From Nocardia goodfellowii (GTDB lineage: Bacteria; Actinomycetota; Actinomycetes; Mycobacteriales; Mycobacteriaceae), in contig NZ_JAGGMR010000001.1 of NCBI RefSeq assembly GCF_017875645.1, forward strand, positions 2,108,001-2,172,000: a stretch of DNA of 64,000 nucleotides. The letters are read 5' to 3'. The notes beneath the pieces were generated by a model that was given only the letters and a program-made list of their open reading frames with translations, was not told where the DNA came from and searched no databases. This document shows, one piece after another, positions 42,555-51,053 of the stretch (position 1 is the first letter of the stretch; every line of letters starts with the position of its first letter). The position numbers and the translations under genes are program-made.

Positions 42555-44066
42555 CTATGCCCGCCGTCGGCGGTTCGGGCTGGACCACCCGTGTGTCGGC
42601 GACCTCACCCCGGGTGTTCGCCGGTGTGTTGACGCGGCGACCCGGGCCAGGCAGTCGGCGGCGATCGGGACCGCGCGGGCGAGGTCGGCCAGGGAGAGTG
42701 CGGCGTAGCCGAGGGTGATGCCGAATGTGTGGCGGCCGAGGGCAGGCGGAGGGGACTGAGTGGCGGATTGGGGCACTCGCGGATACGGGTTCTGCTGGGT
42801 GGCCAGGTGGTGCCGGGCGAGACCGTCGAGGGCGATACCGCGTGCACGACCTTCGGCGACGGCCTGGTCCTCGGCGGCGGCGGAGGGCAGCGGGACCACC
42901 ACATGTGATCCGGCGTCGTCACCCAGAACCGGGAGCCCGCGTCGGCGCAACTCGCTGACCAGCAGTTCTCGGCGCGGCGGCAGGGTGCGGCGCAGGCGGC
43001 GCAGATGCCGGGCGAGATCGCCGTGCCGGGCCAACTCGGTGAAGACGTGCTGTCCGGCGGGGCTGGGGCCGGAGCCGGTGCGCTCCCGGTAGGCGAGGAC
43101 TGCCTGCACGATGCCGGGTGCGGCGACGAGCCAGCCGACGCCGAGGGCCGGGGACAGTATTTTGCTGGTGGTACCGAGATGGATCACCACATCCGGAGCC
43201 ATCGCGGCGAGCAGTGGCAAAGGCGCTGTGTCGTAACGCAATTCGCCGTCGTAGTCGTCTTCGACGATGGGAACGCCCGCGCGGCGAGCGAATTCGACGA
43301 GCTCCACGCGGCGTGCGGCGGGCATCCGCGCACCGAGCGGGAACTGATGCGCCGGTGTGCAATACACGGCATGCACGCCGTCCGGGATCAGGTCGACCCG
43401 CAGACCGTCGGCGTCGCAGGGCACCGGGCGCACCGTGATGCCCGCGGCGAGGAAAGCGCCCATGGCGCGCTGATATCCGGGATCCTCCATCGCGACGACA
43501 TCACCGGGCCGCAGCACGGCATGCGCGAATTCGCCGACCGCCGAGCTGGTTCCGGCCGTGGACAGCACCATGGTGTCGCTGCCGGCCCGCAGCCCGCGAT
43601 GCCGCAGCAGGTGTTCGACGACGGCGTCCCGGTAGTCCGGTTCGCCCGCTCGATCCCGGCGGACCACCGCGGAGTTGTCCCCGGCGGCCCGCCAGGCCCG
43701 CCGCCACGCGGCTTGATCCAGGGCTTCGACGCAGGGCGCGCCGGGAAAGAGATCGAGCAGCTCCGCATCCTCGTCCGGCCCGGCCACCGGCAGGGTCCGG
43801 ACAGGCGGCGCGGCGGGCGCGGTGGTCAGATAGGTGCCCGACCCCTGTTTGCCGATCAACCAGCCCTCGGCATGCAGTTGGTCGTACGCCGCGGCGACCA
43901 CGGTGCGGCTCACCCCGAGTTGCCGCGCGAGCGCCCGCGACGAGGGCAGTCGGTCCGCCGCCCGCAGCACTCCGCTGTTTGCGGCCGCACGTAAACCTGC
44001 GGCGACCTGCACCGACAATGGATCCGCCGCAGTGCGGTCGAGTACGAGCGGCAATTCTTCCAGCAC
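42555..44066 (-). CDS. MocR-type GntR/aminotransferase regulator
   Basis: A 503-residue regulator fusing a GntR winged helix to a fold-type I aminotransferase domain. The DNA-binding part (about 10-85) has L-P-S-S-R-A-L-A-R-Q-L-G-V-S-R-T-V-V-A-A-A-Y-D-Q-L. The PLP domain keeps the Schiff-base lysine in T-T-S-K-I-L-S-P-A-L-G-V-G-W and the aspartate in V-E-D-D-Y-D-G-E. It is divergent from the flavin-binding protein at 44148. MocR proteins often control vitamin B6 or amine genes and sense PLP, which fits a pyridoxamine-oxidase-like neighbour. Confidence 0.92.
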   Translation of the reverse strand: MLEELPLVLDRTAADPLSVQVAAGLRAAANSGVLRAADRLPSSRALARQLGVSRTVVAAAYDQLHAEGWLIGKQGSGTYLTTAPAAPPVRTLPVAGPDEDAELLDLFPGAPCVEALDQAAWRRAWRAAGDNSAVVRRDRAGEPDYRDAVVEHLLRHRGLRAGSDTMVLSTAGTSSAVGEFAHAVLRPGDVVAMEDPGYQRAMGAFLAAGITVRPVPCDADGLRVDLIPDGVHAVYCTPAHQFPLGARMPAARRVELVEFARRAGVPIVEDDYDGELRYDTAPLPLLAAMAPDVVIHLGTTSKILSPALGVGWLVAAPGIVQAVLAYRERTGSGPSPAGQHVFTELARHGDLARHLRRLRRTLPPRRELLVSELRRRGLPVLGDDAGSHVVVPLPSAAAEDQAVAEGRARGIALDGLARHHLATQQNPYPRVPQSATQSPPPALGRHTFGITLGYAALSLADLARAVPIAADCLARVAASTHRRTPGVRSPTHGWSSPNRRRRA

Positions 44067-44080
44067 CGGGCTCCCTCGCG

Positions 44081-44110
44081 ATTGGCCTGCTCAATCTACG
44101 TTGAATTGGC
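44081..44110. promoter_or_regulatory. candidate MocR binding repeats
   Basis: Direct repeats ATTGGC at 44081-44086 and 44105-44110 (24-bp period) flank a TCAA-N6-TTGA dyad (44091-44104), in the 81-nt region between the divergent MocR and flavoprotein genes. MocR regulators usually bind direct repeats. Confidence 0.5.
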
Positions 44111-44147
44111 TATTTTCGAATGCCACTTCGCCTTGCAAGCTTGACAC

Positions 44148-44837
44148 ATGAGCACGACAGCCAGCACCCGGACGCCCCTCTCGCCGACCCCGCGCAGCAC
44201 CGTCACCCGGATGAAGGAGCGCGCACGCACCGACCGGGCCGACTTGGACGCCGTCCTCGATGCGGGCCTGATCTGCCATCTCGGCGTGCTGCTCGGCGGC
44301 GCTCCCGTCGTCTTGCCGACCGTCTACGGCCGCGACGGCGACACCCTCTACCTGCACGGGTCCACCGGCGCGGGCAACATGCGCGCCGCGCTCATGGGCG
44401 ATATCTCGCTGGCCGTCACCCACGTCGACGGCCTGGTCTACGCCCGTTCGGCCATGCACTTCTCGATGAACTACCGCTCCGCCGTCGTCCGCGGCCGCGC
44501 CCTCGAAGTCACCGACCCCGATGCCCGCCTGCACGCCCTCCGGGTCATCGTGGAGCACGCAGCTCCGGGCTCCTGGGATCGCGTCCGTCCGCCCTCCAAG
44601 AAAGAGATGGCCGCCACCCTGGTGCTCGCCCTCGACCTCACCGAAGCCTCGGTCAAGATCCGCACCGGCGGCCCCGGCGACGACCCGGCCGACATCGCCA
44701 CCGGTGGTGTCTGGGCGGGTGTGGTACCGCTGCAACAGGTTTGGGGCGAGCCCATCCCCGCCCCGGATCTGGAGCCGGGCATCGAAACCCCGGCCACGGT
44801 GTCGAACCGGGGCCCGCGTAGCTCGGTGCCCGTCTGA
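44148..44837 (+). CDS. pyridoxamine 5'-phosphate oxidase-related flavin-binding protein
   Basis: A 229-residue FMN-binding split-barrel protein. Family marks are R-M-K-E-R-A-R-T-D-R-A-D-L-D-A-V-L-D-A-G-L-I-C-H-L-G-V near the N-terminus, V-V-L-P-T-V-Y-G-R-D-G-D-T-L-Y-L-H-G-S-T-G-A-G-N-M-R and A-R-S-A-M-H-F-S-M-N-Y-R-S. These resemble NimA/5-nitroimidazole-reductase-like proteins. The true substrate is unknown. Position opposite a MocR gene makes it the likely regulated target. Confidence 0.87.
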   Translation: MSTTASTRTPLSPTPRSTVTRMKERARTDRADLDAVLDAGLICHLGVLLGGAPVVLPTVYGRDGDTLYLHGSTGAGNMRAALMGDISLAVTHVDGLVYARSAMHFSMNYRSAVVRGRALEVTDPDARLHALRVIVEHAAPGSWDRVRPPSKKEMAATLVLALDLTEASVKIRTGGPGDDPADIATGGVWAGVVPLQQVWGEPIPAPDLEPGIETPATVSNRGPRSSVPV

Positions 44838-44855
44838 GTGACCGATGGATCGGGA

Positions 44856-46466
44856 TCACCAGTGAGACAACGGAATTCCGAGTCTTCCCGCGACGGTATC
44901 GATGAGGGCGGTGGGCGATTCGATCGCTGGATCGAGAGACACCACGGCCAGGGTGTAGTAGTCGCCGATATCGCACAGGTAGGCCGACAGGCGGGTGCGG
45001 GGCAGGTGTCGCAGCCCAGGATGGATGGCCCGTGCCGCGACCCCCGTACATGCGTGGGGTCCGAGGGTGCTGAGGGTATCGGGAAGCGAGCCGATGTTGG
45101 AGCACAGGATGTCCCGTTCACCCGCGCCTCGCGACAGGCGATAGGCCCAGCGATCGGGGATCACCTGGAGTAGTTCTTCGGGCATCCCGCCAGGGCTGGA
45201 CATGCGATGCTCGTAAGCCGCCCTGGCCTTTTCGCGGATCGACGCGGCGTCATCGGCGCGCGAGAGGCCGATCGAGGTCATGGCGAGGTCGTTATCGGTC
45301 CGCGGTTCGGTGCGCGTATCGACCGGCAGACTGGCCTCGATCGTGTCGTGCGGAAACCCACTGGCCCACAGCATGTTCGTGACCAGCCAGACGAACAGGC
45401 TGTTAGCGGTGCCGCCCTGGCCGCCCGCGATCCGGTCCCATTCGGTGCGGCGGCAGCGCAATATCGCGCTGTGCGGGTCGGGTTGCCCTGGTGCGCGATT
45501 CGGGACAACGGAGGTGGTCCGCTCCGGGATACCGCGGCGCAGCGCGCGAGCCGTGCCGCCGATGACAATCGACCACTGACGCAGCGCATCTGCCCAATCC
45601 GATTGCGGTACAGGGATACTGCGGTACGCCGCTGGTGTGCCGGGTGCCCCGACCGGTTGGTGTGAGCTGGGCTGTTCTGATGGGCTTACAGGGGCATTGC
45701 GGTAAGCCGCTGGTGTTTCGAGTGCGCTGACCGGGTGGTGTGGGCTGGGCGGGGGAGTAGGGGCATTGCGGTAAGCCGTTGGCGTTTCGAGTGCACCGAG
45801 CGAGTGGTGCACGCTGGGCGGGCTCGATGGGGGAACCGGGATACTGCGGTACGCCGCTGGTGTGCCGGGCGCCTCGACCGGATGGTGCGAGCTGGGCGGG
45901 CTCGATGGGGGAGCAGGGGCATTGCGGTCCGCCGCTGGCGTTCCCAGTGCACTGACCGAGTGGCGCGCGCTGGGCCGATTCGGTTCGGAAGCTGGATCTG
46001 ATACCGGATCGCTGGGAACTCCGGTCGAGATCGTCGCGAGTGCGGCGTCTACCGCGTGCACCAGCCCCCGCCCATCCGCGAGCGCATGGGAGCAGGTCAG
46101 GGATACCACCGTGCCGCCGTCGTCGAGCGCCGCGGCCGACAACCGCCAGCCGGGCCCGAACTCGGGGTCGAGGCAGTGGCCTTGGGCGTCGGCCCAATCC
46201 AGCAGGGCGGCAGCGGGAATCGGCGTCAGCGCGTAGTCGAGGGGGTAGGCGCGGATGGTCGCTCGCCAGGCGCGCCGGGCGCCCGGGACGCGTGGCCGAA
46301 TCACCCTGCGCCCCAGCTGGCCTACTCGGAGCGCGGCATGCACCCGCGCCAGCAGCGCCGGATCGATACGGTCCGCTGTCCGCCATAAACCTTGCAGCGC
46401 AATGGGAGTGCCGAGACCGCGGTGCGTCCGGAGGAAGATCTCGTCGACAACGCTGAGGCGGTCCAT
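44856..46466 (-). CDS. WS/DGAT-like acyltransferase with in-frame repeat insertion
   Basis: A 536-residue member of the condensation/WS-DGAT acyltransferase superfamily. The N-terminal half holds M-D-R-L-S-V-V-D-E-I-F-L and the catalytic-type motif S-H127-A-L-A-D131-G; the C-terminal half (about 290-536) has N-S-L-F-V-W-L-V-T-N-M-L and R-D-I-L-C-S-N-I-G. Between them (166-289) lies a Pro/Ser/Ala repeat tract absent from ordinary relatives. Acyl donor and acceptor are unknown; wax ester or acyl-lipid formation is possible. Its ATG overlaps the enoyl-CoA hydratase stop (ATGA), tying it to fatty acyl-CoA metabolism. Confidence 0.78.
   Translation of the reverse strand: MDRLSVVDEIFLRTHRGLGTPIALQGLWRTADRIDPALLARVHAALRVGQLGRRVIRPRVPGARRAWRATIRAYPLDYALTPIPAAALLDWADAQGHCLDPEFGPGWRLSAAALDDGGTVVSLTCSHALADGRGLVHAVDAALATISTGVPSDPVSDPASEPNRPSARHSVSALGTPAADRNAPAPPSSPPSSHHPVEAPGTPAAYRSIPVPPSSPPSVHHSLGALETPTAYRNAPTPPPSPHHPVSALETPAAYRNAPVSPSEQPSSHQPVGAPGTPAAYRSIPVPQSDWADALRQWSIVIGGTARALRRGIPERTTSVVPNRAPGQPDPHSAILRCRRTEWDRIAGGQGGTANSLFVWLVTNMLWASGFPHDTIEASLPVDTRTEPRTDNDLAMTSIGLSRADDAASIREKARAAYEHRMSSPGGMPEELLQVIPDRWAYRLSRGAGERDILCSNIGSLPDTLSTLGPHACTGVAARAIHPGLRHLPRTRLSAYLCDIGDYYTLAVVSLDPAIESPTALIDTVAGRLGIPLSHW
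45600..45971 (-). repeat. in-frame minisatellite in the acyltransferase gene
   Basis: Five tandem units, with GCGGTA(A/C)GCCG-type marks at 45621, 45699, 45768, 45846 and 45924, spaced 78, 69, 78 and 78 nt. All spacings are multiples of 3, so the frame is kept. Each unit encodes 23-27 residues of the form H-H-P-V-x-A-x-x-T-P-A-A-Y-R-x-x-P. Confidence 0.88.
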
Positions 46467-47230
46467 CAGGGTTGGGACGCCCCGTGGCGTCCCTCGCCCG
46501 CCGCGAACCGCGCGGCCCCGTCCAGCGCGCCGTCCATGAGGGCCGTCAGACCGTGCTGGAATTCGTTGCGCAGCGCGGCTTCCTCGTCGAGTCCGTCCTG
46601 CTCCAGCATGGACATGCGGTCCGAGCGCAGGCAGGTCTGGGGCAGCCGGGCGAGTTCGGCGGCGAGTTCTTCGGCGGCGCGGCGGGCGTCCCCGGTCGAG
46701 GTCACCCGGCTGACCAAGCCCATTTGCAGGGCTTCCGGCGCGCTGACGGCTCGGCCGGTGAGCACCATGTCCATGGCGCGCCCGTGGCCGATGATGCGGG
46801 GGAGCCGAACCGTGCCGCCGTCGATCAACGGCACGCCCCAGCGGCGGCAGAAGACGCCGAAGGTGCTGTCCTGCTCGGCGACTCGGAGGTCGCACCACAG
46901 CGCCAGTTCCAGCCCGCCCGCGACCGCGTACCCGGAGACGGCGGCGATCACCGGCTTGGACAACTTCATCCGGGTGGGCCCCATCGGCCCGTCGCCCTCG
47001 GTGGTCGCGTGGTTGGAGCGTTCGGTGCCCAAGGCCTTCAGGTCCGCGCCCGCGCAGAAGGTGCCGCCCTCGCCCCACAGCACGGCGACGGCCGCGCCGG
47101 GGTCGGCGTCGAAGGCGCGGAAGGCTTCGGCCAGCGCCGCGGCGGTGGGCCCGTCCACCGCGTTCCGTGCCTCGGGCCGGTGCAGGATCACCGTGGTCAC
47201 CGGCCCGTTGTGTTCGACTCGCACGCTCAT
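46466..47230 (-). CDS. enoyl-CoA hydratase/isomerase family protein
   Basis: A 254-residue crotonase. The oxyanion-hole segments G-G-T-F-C-A-G-A-D-L-K-A-L (about 60-72) and S-G-Y-A-V-A-G-G-L-E-L-A-L-W-C-D-L-R are clear, and the acidic residue in G-V-P-L-I-D-G-G-T-V-R-L-P could serve catalysis. Hydration of an unsaturated acyl-CoA is likely, but the family is broad. AAAGGTG precedes the ATG. It is the first gene of a two-gene operon with the acyltransferase and is divergent from a TetR gene. Confidence 0.88.
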   Translation of the reverse strand: MSVRVEHNGPVTTVILHRPEARNAVDGPTAAALAEAFRAFDADPGAAVAVLWGEGGTFCAGADLKALGTERSNHATTEGDGPMGPTRMKLSKPVIAAVSGYAVAGGLELALWCDLRVAEQDSTFGVFCRRWGVPLIDGGTVRLPRIIGHGRAMDMVLTGRAVSAPEALQMGLVSRVTSTGDARRAAEELAAELARLPQTCLRSDRMSMLEQDGLDEEAALRNEFQHGLTALMDGALDGAARFAAGEGRHGASQP

Positions 47231-47295
47231 AACTTGCACCTTTCGCCACACTGCGTCCCGTCCCCTCGACCCTACGGCGTGACCGGTCTTGTGTG

Positions 47296-47322
47296 AAGAA
47301 GTGAATCCATGCTTCACTTCTT
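47296..47322. promoter_or_regulatory. candidate TetR operator
   Basis: Perfect 10-bp arms AAGAAGTGAA (47296-47305) and TTCACTTCTT (47313-47322) with a 7-nt centre, ending 2 nt before the TetR GTG. It lies in the divergent promoter with the enoyl-CoA hydratase gene. Confidence 0.7.
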
Positions 47323-47324
47323 GC

Positions 47325-47921
47325 GTGGTGTACCGCAGAACCCCCGCCATGCAGGCCAGACTCGACGCGCAGGCCGCACTCATCGTGCAGGCCGCGACCC
47401 GGGTGCTGTCCCGGGACGGGTTCGCCGGTCTGTCGATGGCGGCGGTCGCGAACGAAGCCGGGGTCGCGACGGGCACCGTCTACAAGCACTACGAGGGCAA
47501 GACCGAACTGGTGACCGCGGTCTTCCGCCGAGTGGTCGCCCGGGAAGTCGAGGCGGTGCGGGCGGCCGCGGCCGTCGGCGGCGCGACCGAACGCGTAGCC
47601 GCGGCGGTGGATACCTTCGCCGGTCGAGCCCTGAAGAACCCGAAGCTCGCCTACGTGCTGCTCGTCGAGCCGGTCGACGCCGTGGTCGACATCGAGCGGC
47701 TGCGTTTCCGCCGGGCCTTCGCTGAAGCGTTCGAATCGGCTGTGGCCGACGGAGTTTCGCGTGGCGAGTTGCCCCCGCAAGACGCCCGGACCAGCGCCGC
47801 CGCCCTGGTGGGCGCGATCGGCGAGGTGCTGGTGGGCCCGCTGGCGCACGCCCCGCACAGCGAAACCGTTGTCCCGGAACTCGTCTCATTCGCCCTGCGC
47901 GCCCTCGGCGCCAACCGGTAG
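47325..47921 (+). CDS. TetR family transcriptional regulator
   Basis: A 198-residue TetR regulator. HTH at about residues 12-55 (Q-A-A-T-R-V-L-S-R-D-G-F-A-G-L-S-M-A-A-V-A-N-E-A-G-V-A-T-G-T-V-Y-K-H-Y). Start is GTG 47325 or the adjacent GTG 47328, just after the operator palindrome; an earlier TTG at 47289 would encode the operator and is rejected. It likely represses itself with the downstream AidB-like gene (9 nt away) and the divergent hydratase-acyltransferase operon. A long-chain acyl-CoA is a reasonable ligand guess. Confidence 0.87.
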   Translation: MVYRRTPAMQARLDAQAALIVQAATRVLSRDGFAGLSMAAVANEAGVATGTVYKHYEGKTELVTAVFRRVVAREVEAVRAAAAVGGATERVAAAVDTFAGRALKNPKLAYVLLVEPVDAVVDIERLRFRRAFAEAFESAVADGVSRGELPPQDARTSAAALVGAIGEVLVGPLAHAPHSETVVPELVSFALRALGANR

Positions 47922-47930
47922 GAGCTGTCG

Positions 47931-49553
47931 ATGCCGACCCATGAAGTCTTCAACCAAGTGCCCGACATCACCCCCTTCGACGTCTCGCGCAACCCCGCGC
48001 TGCTCGAGGGCCTGCACCGGGAGGGTGCGGGCTGGGCCGAGCCGGAGGTGCGTGAACTCGGCGTGCGCGCGGGCTCCGTCGAGGCGCAGGAGTGGGGTCG
48101 CCTCGCCAACGAATACCCGCCGGTGCTGCGCACCCACGATCGCTACGGCCACCGCGTCGACGAGGTGGAATTCCATCCGCACTGGCACGACCTGATGAAT
48201 GTCGCGGTCAGCCATGGCCTGCACGGTTCTCCGTGGACCGACGAGCGGCCGGGTGCGCACGTCGCCCGCGCGGCGAAGTTCTACACCTGGGGCGCGGCCG
48301 AGGCCGGACACATGTGCCCGATCTCCATGACCTACGCCATTGTTCCCGCGCTGCGCCACAATCCGGAGCTCGCCGCGCGGTTCGAGCCGCTGTTGGCCTC
48401 GCGCAGTTACGATTTCGGCTTGCGTGAACCGTCGACCAAGGCCGGGCTCATCGCGGGCATGTCGATGACCGAGAAGCAGGGTGGCTCGGATGTCCGCGCC
48501 AACACCACGACCGCGACTCCGCAGCCCGACGGCAGCTATCGCCTCGTCGGCCACAAGTGGTTCACCTCGGCGCCCATGTCCGATATGTTCCTCACCCTGG
48601 CCCAGGCTCCGGGCGGCCTGTCCTGCTTCCTGCTGCCCCGGGTGCTGCCGGACGGCGTCCGCAATTCCATTCGGATCCAACGGCTCAAGGACAAGCTGGG
48701 CAACAAGTCCAACGCCTCCTCGGAAATCGAGTACGAGAACGCGACCGGCTGGCTGGTCGGCGCGGAGGGCGCGGGAGTGAAGACCATCATCGAGATGGTG
48801 AACATGACCCGCCTGGATTGCGTCATCGGTTCGGCCACCGGCATGCGCACCGGCGCGGTGCTGGCCGTGCACCACGCCCGGCACCGGGAAGCGTTCGGCG
48901 CCAAGCTGATCGACCAGCCCGCGATGCGGAATGTGCTGGCCGACCTGGTGATCGAATCCGACGCGGCGACCACGGTGATGATGCGCCTGGCCGGCGCCAC
49001 CGATCGCGCGGGCGCCGACCCCGCCGAAGCGGCGCTGCGGCGAATCGCGTTGGCGGTGACCAAGTACTGGGTCTGCAAGCGCGCTCCCGCGCACGCCGCC
49101 GAGGCGCTGGAATGCTTCGGCGGCAACGGATATGCCGAGGAATCCGGCATGCCGCGCCTCTATCGCGAGGCTCCGCTCATGTCGATCTGGGAGGGTTCCG
49201 GCAATGTCGCGGCGCTGGACGCCTTGCGCGCCATGGGCCGGCAGCCGGAATCCGTGGAGGCCTACTTCACCGAGGTCTCCCTGGCCAAGGGCGGCAACCC
49301 GCACCTGGACGACGGTATCGCGCAGCTCGGCAAGGAACTGTCCGACCTGTCCGATATCGAGTATCGCGCGCGCCGCGTGGTGGAACTCATGGCGCTGGTT
49401 TTGCAAGGCGCGCAACTGGTCCGGCACGGTCACTCCGCCGTCGCCGACGCCTTCTGCGCCACCCGGCTGGGCGGCGACTGGGGCATCGCCTACGGCACCC
49501 TGCCCACCGGCGTCGACACCGGTTCCATTCTCGAACGCGCCTATGTCGCCTAG
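47931..49553 (+). CDS. AidB-like acyl-CoA dehydrogenase family protein
   Basis: A 540-residue flavoprotein closest to AidB. It has the long N-terminal region typical of AidB (P-D-I-T-P-F-D-V-S-R-N-P-A-L), the FAD-binding M-T-E-K-Q-G-G-S-D-V-R-A-N-T, H-K-W-F-T-S-A-P-M-S-D, and the C-terminal E-C-F-G-G-N-G-Y and P-L-M-S-I-W-E-G-S-G-N. The M-T-E-K-Q-G-G-S-D motif separates AidB from ordinary acyl-CoA dehydrogenases. E. coli AidB is linked to alkylation stress; here the operon suggests lipid or acyl-CoA stress. GGAG precedes the ATG, 9 nt after the TetR stop. Confidence 0.9.
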   Translation: MPTHEVFNQVPDITPFDVSRNPALLEGLHREGAGWAEPEVRELGVRAGSVEAQEWGRLANEYPPVLRTHDRYGHRVDEVEFHPHWHDLMNVAVSHGLHGSPWTDERPGAHVARAAKFYTWGAAEAGHMCPISMTYAIVPALRHNPELAARFEPLLASRSYDFGLREPSTKAGLIAGMSMTEKQGGSDVRANTTTATPQPDGSYRLVGHKWFTSAPMSDMFLTLAQAPGGLSCFLLPRVLPDGVRNSIRIQRLKDKLGNKSNASSEIEYENATGWLVGAEGAGVKTIIEMVNMTRLDCVIGSATGMRTGAVLAVHHARHREAFGAKLIDQPAMRNVLADLVIESDAATTVMMRLAGATDRAGADPAEAALRRIALAVTKYWVCKRAPAHAAEALECFGGNGYAEESGMPRLYREAPLMSIWEGSGNVAALDALRAMGRQPESVEAYFTEVSLAKGGNPHLDDGIAQLGKELSDLSDIEYRARRVVELMALVLQGAQLVRHGHSAVADAFCATRLGGDWGIAYGTLPTGVDTGSILERAYVA

Positions 49554-49643
49554 GTGATGTGCGGTTCGGTCCCGAGACCGTCGTGACCCGCGGCACGCGG
49601 TGATCCGGCGCACGGTTTCCGCGCTCGGCGGTCCGAAGCGGTC

Positions 49644-49649
49644 TACCGT
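49644..49649 (+). promoter_or_regulatory. candidate -10 box of a leaderless promoter
   Basis: TACCGT fits TANNNT and ends 7 nt before the ATG at 49657. Confidence 0.4.
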
Positions 49650-49656
49650 CGGAGTC

Positions 49657-51036
49657 ATGGCAAGTACTTCGAGGTACACGCAGTTCATCGCGCTGCCGAC
49701 CGAGGCGGTCTGGGAGGTGGTGGCGGATCTGCCACGGTGGCCGGAGTGGAATCCGGGTGTGGTCTCGGTGCGGCTGGACGGCCCGCTCGAGGTCGGGACC
49801 ACGGGCGCTTACCTGCCGCGCGGGCGGGCCAACGAGTTGGTGCACGGCCGATTCGCCGAGCCGTTCACCATCACCGCCGTGACACCGGGCCAGGCGCTCA
49901 CCCTCGAGCAGCCGGAACCGGCCGGGACGATGCGGATCACCTGGACCGTCGTCCCACGCGACGGCGGTACCGAAGTCGGGCAGGAGTTGACCTTCACTGG
50001 CCCGTCGGCCCCCGCTACCCGGGCGATCGTCGGCACACTGCTGGAACGGGACGCGCGGGTCTGCTTCGCCCGCTTGGCGCAGCTGGCCGGGATCGAGCCC
50101 GCCCAGCACGGACTGACCGCCGTAATCGCCGGTGGCACCGGCGCACTGGGCAAGCAGATCGCCGCCGACCTGACCTGTCGCGGCTACCGCGCGGTCATTC
50201 TGACCAGGCGGCCCGATGCCGGTTTGCCGTTCGAGCAGCAGCGCTGGGACGGCCGCACCGTCGGCGATTGGGTTGACGCGCTGCGCAACCCGGGCCCTAC
50301 CGCACTGATCAACCTGGCGGGCAAGCTCGTCGACTGCCGCCCGACTGAGCGCAATATCGCCGAACTGCGCAGCAGCCGAGTGGAAACCACCGCCGCACTG
50401 GTCGCGGCCGCGGCCACCCTGCCCGCGCCGATCGATTACTGGCTGCAGGCCAGCACCACGGCCATCTGGTCGGACGCGGGCGAAACCCGCTGCACCGAAA
50501 CGACTTCGCTGCCGGCGGGACTCCCGCAGATGACCGGCGTCGCCGAGCCCTGGGAACAAGCCTTCCACGGCGCCAACGCCGACCACTGGACCATTCTGCG
50601 CACCTCCATCGTGCTCGATCCGCAAGCGCCCGCCCTGAAGCGCCTCACCCAGCTGACCAAGGCGGGGCTCGGCGGTCGCGTCGGCAGCGGCGAGCAGTGG
50701 TTCAGCTGGATCCATGTCGAAGACTGGCTGACCATCGTGCGCGCCGCGATCGGCCTGGAGCCGAAACTGACGCTGCCGAACGGAATCCTGATCGCCGCCA
50801 CCGACTTCCCGGTGCGCAACCGTGACCTGATGGCTGCCCTGCGCCGCCACCTGCACCGCCCACCGGCCCCGCCGACGCCGGCCGCGCTGCTCGCCCTCGG
50901 AGCCGTCCTGCTGCGCTCCGACGCGGCCCTGGGCCTGACCGGCCGCCACGCCACCTCGGCGGTCCTGCGAGAGCTGGGTTTCACCTTCCGGTACCCAACC
51001 CTCGACGACGCCCTCGCCGACCTACTGCCGCACTAG
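49657..51036 (+). CDS. SRPBCC domain fused to TIGR01777 epimerase-like SDR
   Basis: A 459-residue two-domain protein. Residues about 1-145 are an SRPBCC/polyketide-cyclase-like lipid-binding fold (A-V-W-E-V-V-A-D-L-P-R-W-P-E-W-N-P-G). Residues about 150-459 form an extended SDR of the TIGR01777 family (V-I-A-G-G-T-G-A-L-G-K-Q; I-N-L-A-G-K-L-V-D-C-R; W-F-S-W-I-H-V-E-D-W). The fused form is known in actinobacteria. Function is unproven; nucleotide-sugar or lipid modification is possible. A start at 49600 would extend through the promoter and is rejected. Confidence 0.87.
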   Translation: MASTSRYTQFIALPTEAVWEVVADLPRWPEWNPGVVSVRLDGPLEVGTTGAYLPRGRANELVHGRFAEPFTITAVTPGQALTLEQPEPAGTMRITWTVVPRDGGTEVGQELTFTGPSAPATRAIVGTLLERDARVCFARLAQLAGIEPAQHGLTAVIAGGTGALGKQIAADLTCRGYRAVILTRRPDAGLPFEQQRWDGRTVGDWVDALRNPGPTALINLAGKLVDCRPTERNIAELRSSRVETTAALVAAAATLPAPIDYWLQASTTAIWSDAGETRCTETTSLPAGLPQMTGVAEPWEQAFHGANADHWTILRTSIVLDPQAPALKRLTQLTKAGLGGRVGSGEQWFSWIHVEDWLTIVRAAIGLEPKLTLPNGILIAATDFPVRNRDLMAALRRHLHRPPAPPTPAALLALGAVLLRSDAALGLTGRHATSAVLRELGFTFRYPTLDDALADLLPH

Positions 51037-51053
51037 CTTCCGCGGCCCGGCGC

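Noticed and set aside
45600..45971. CRISPR array or independent mobile element in the acyltransferase gene
   Set aside because: All units are in frame multiples of three and encode a Pro/Ser-rich linker; there are no spacers, transposase or target-site duplications.
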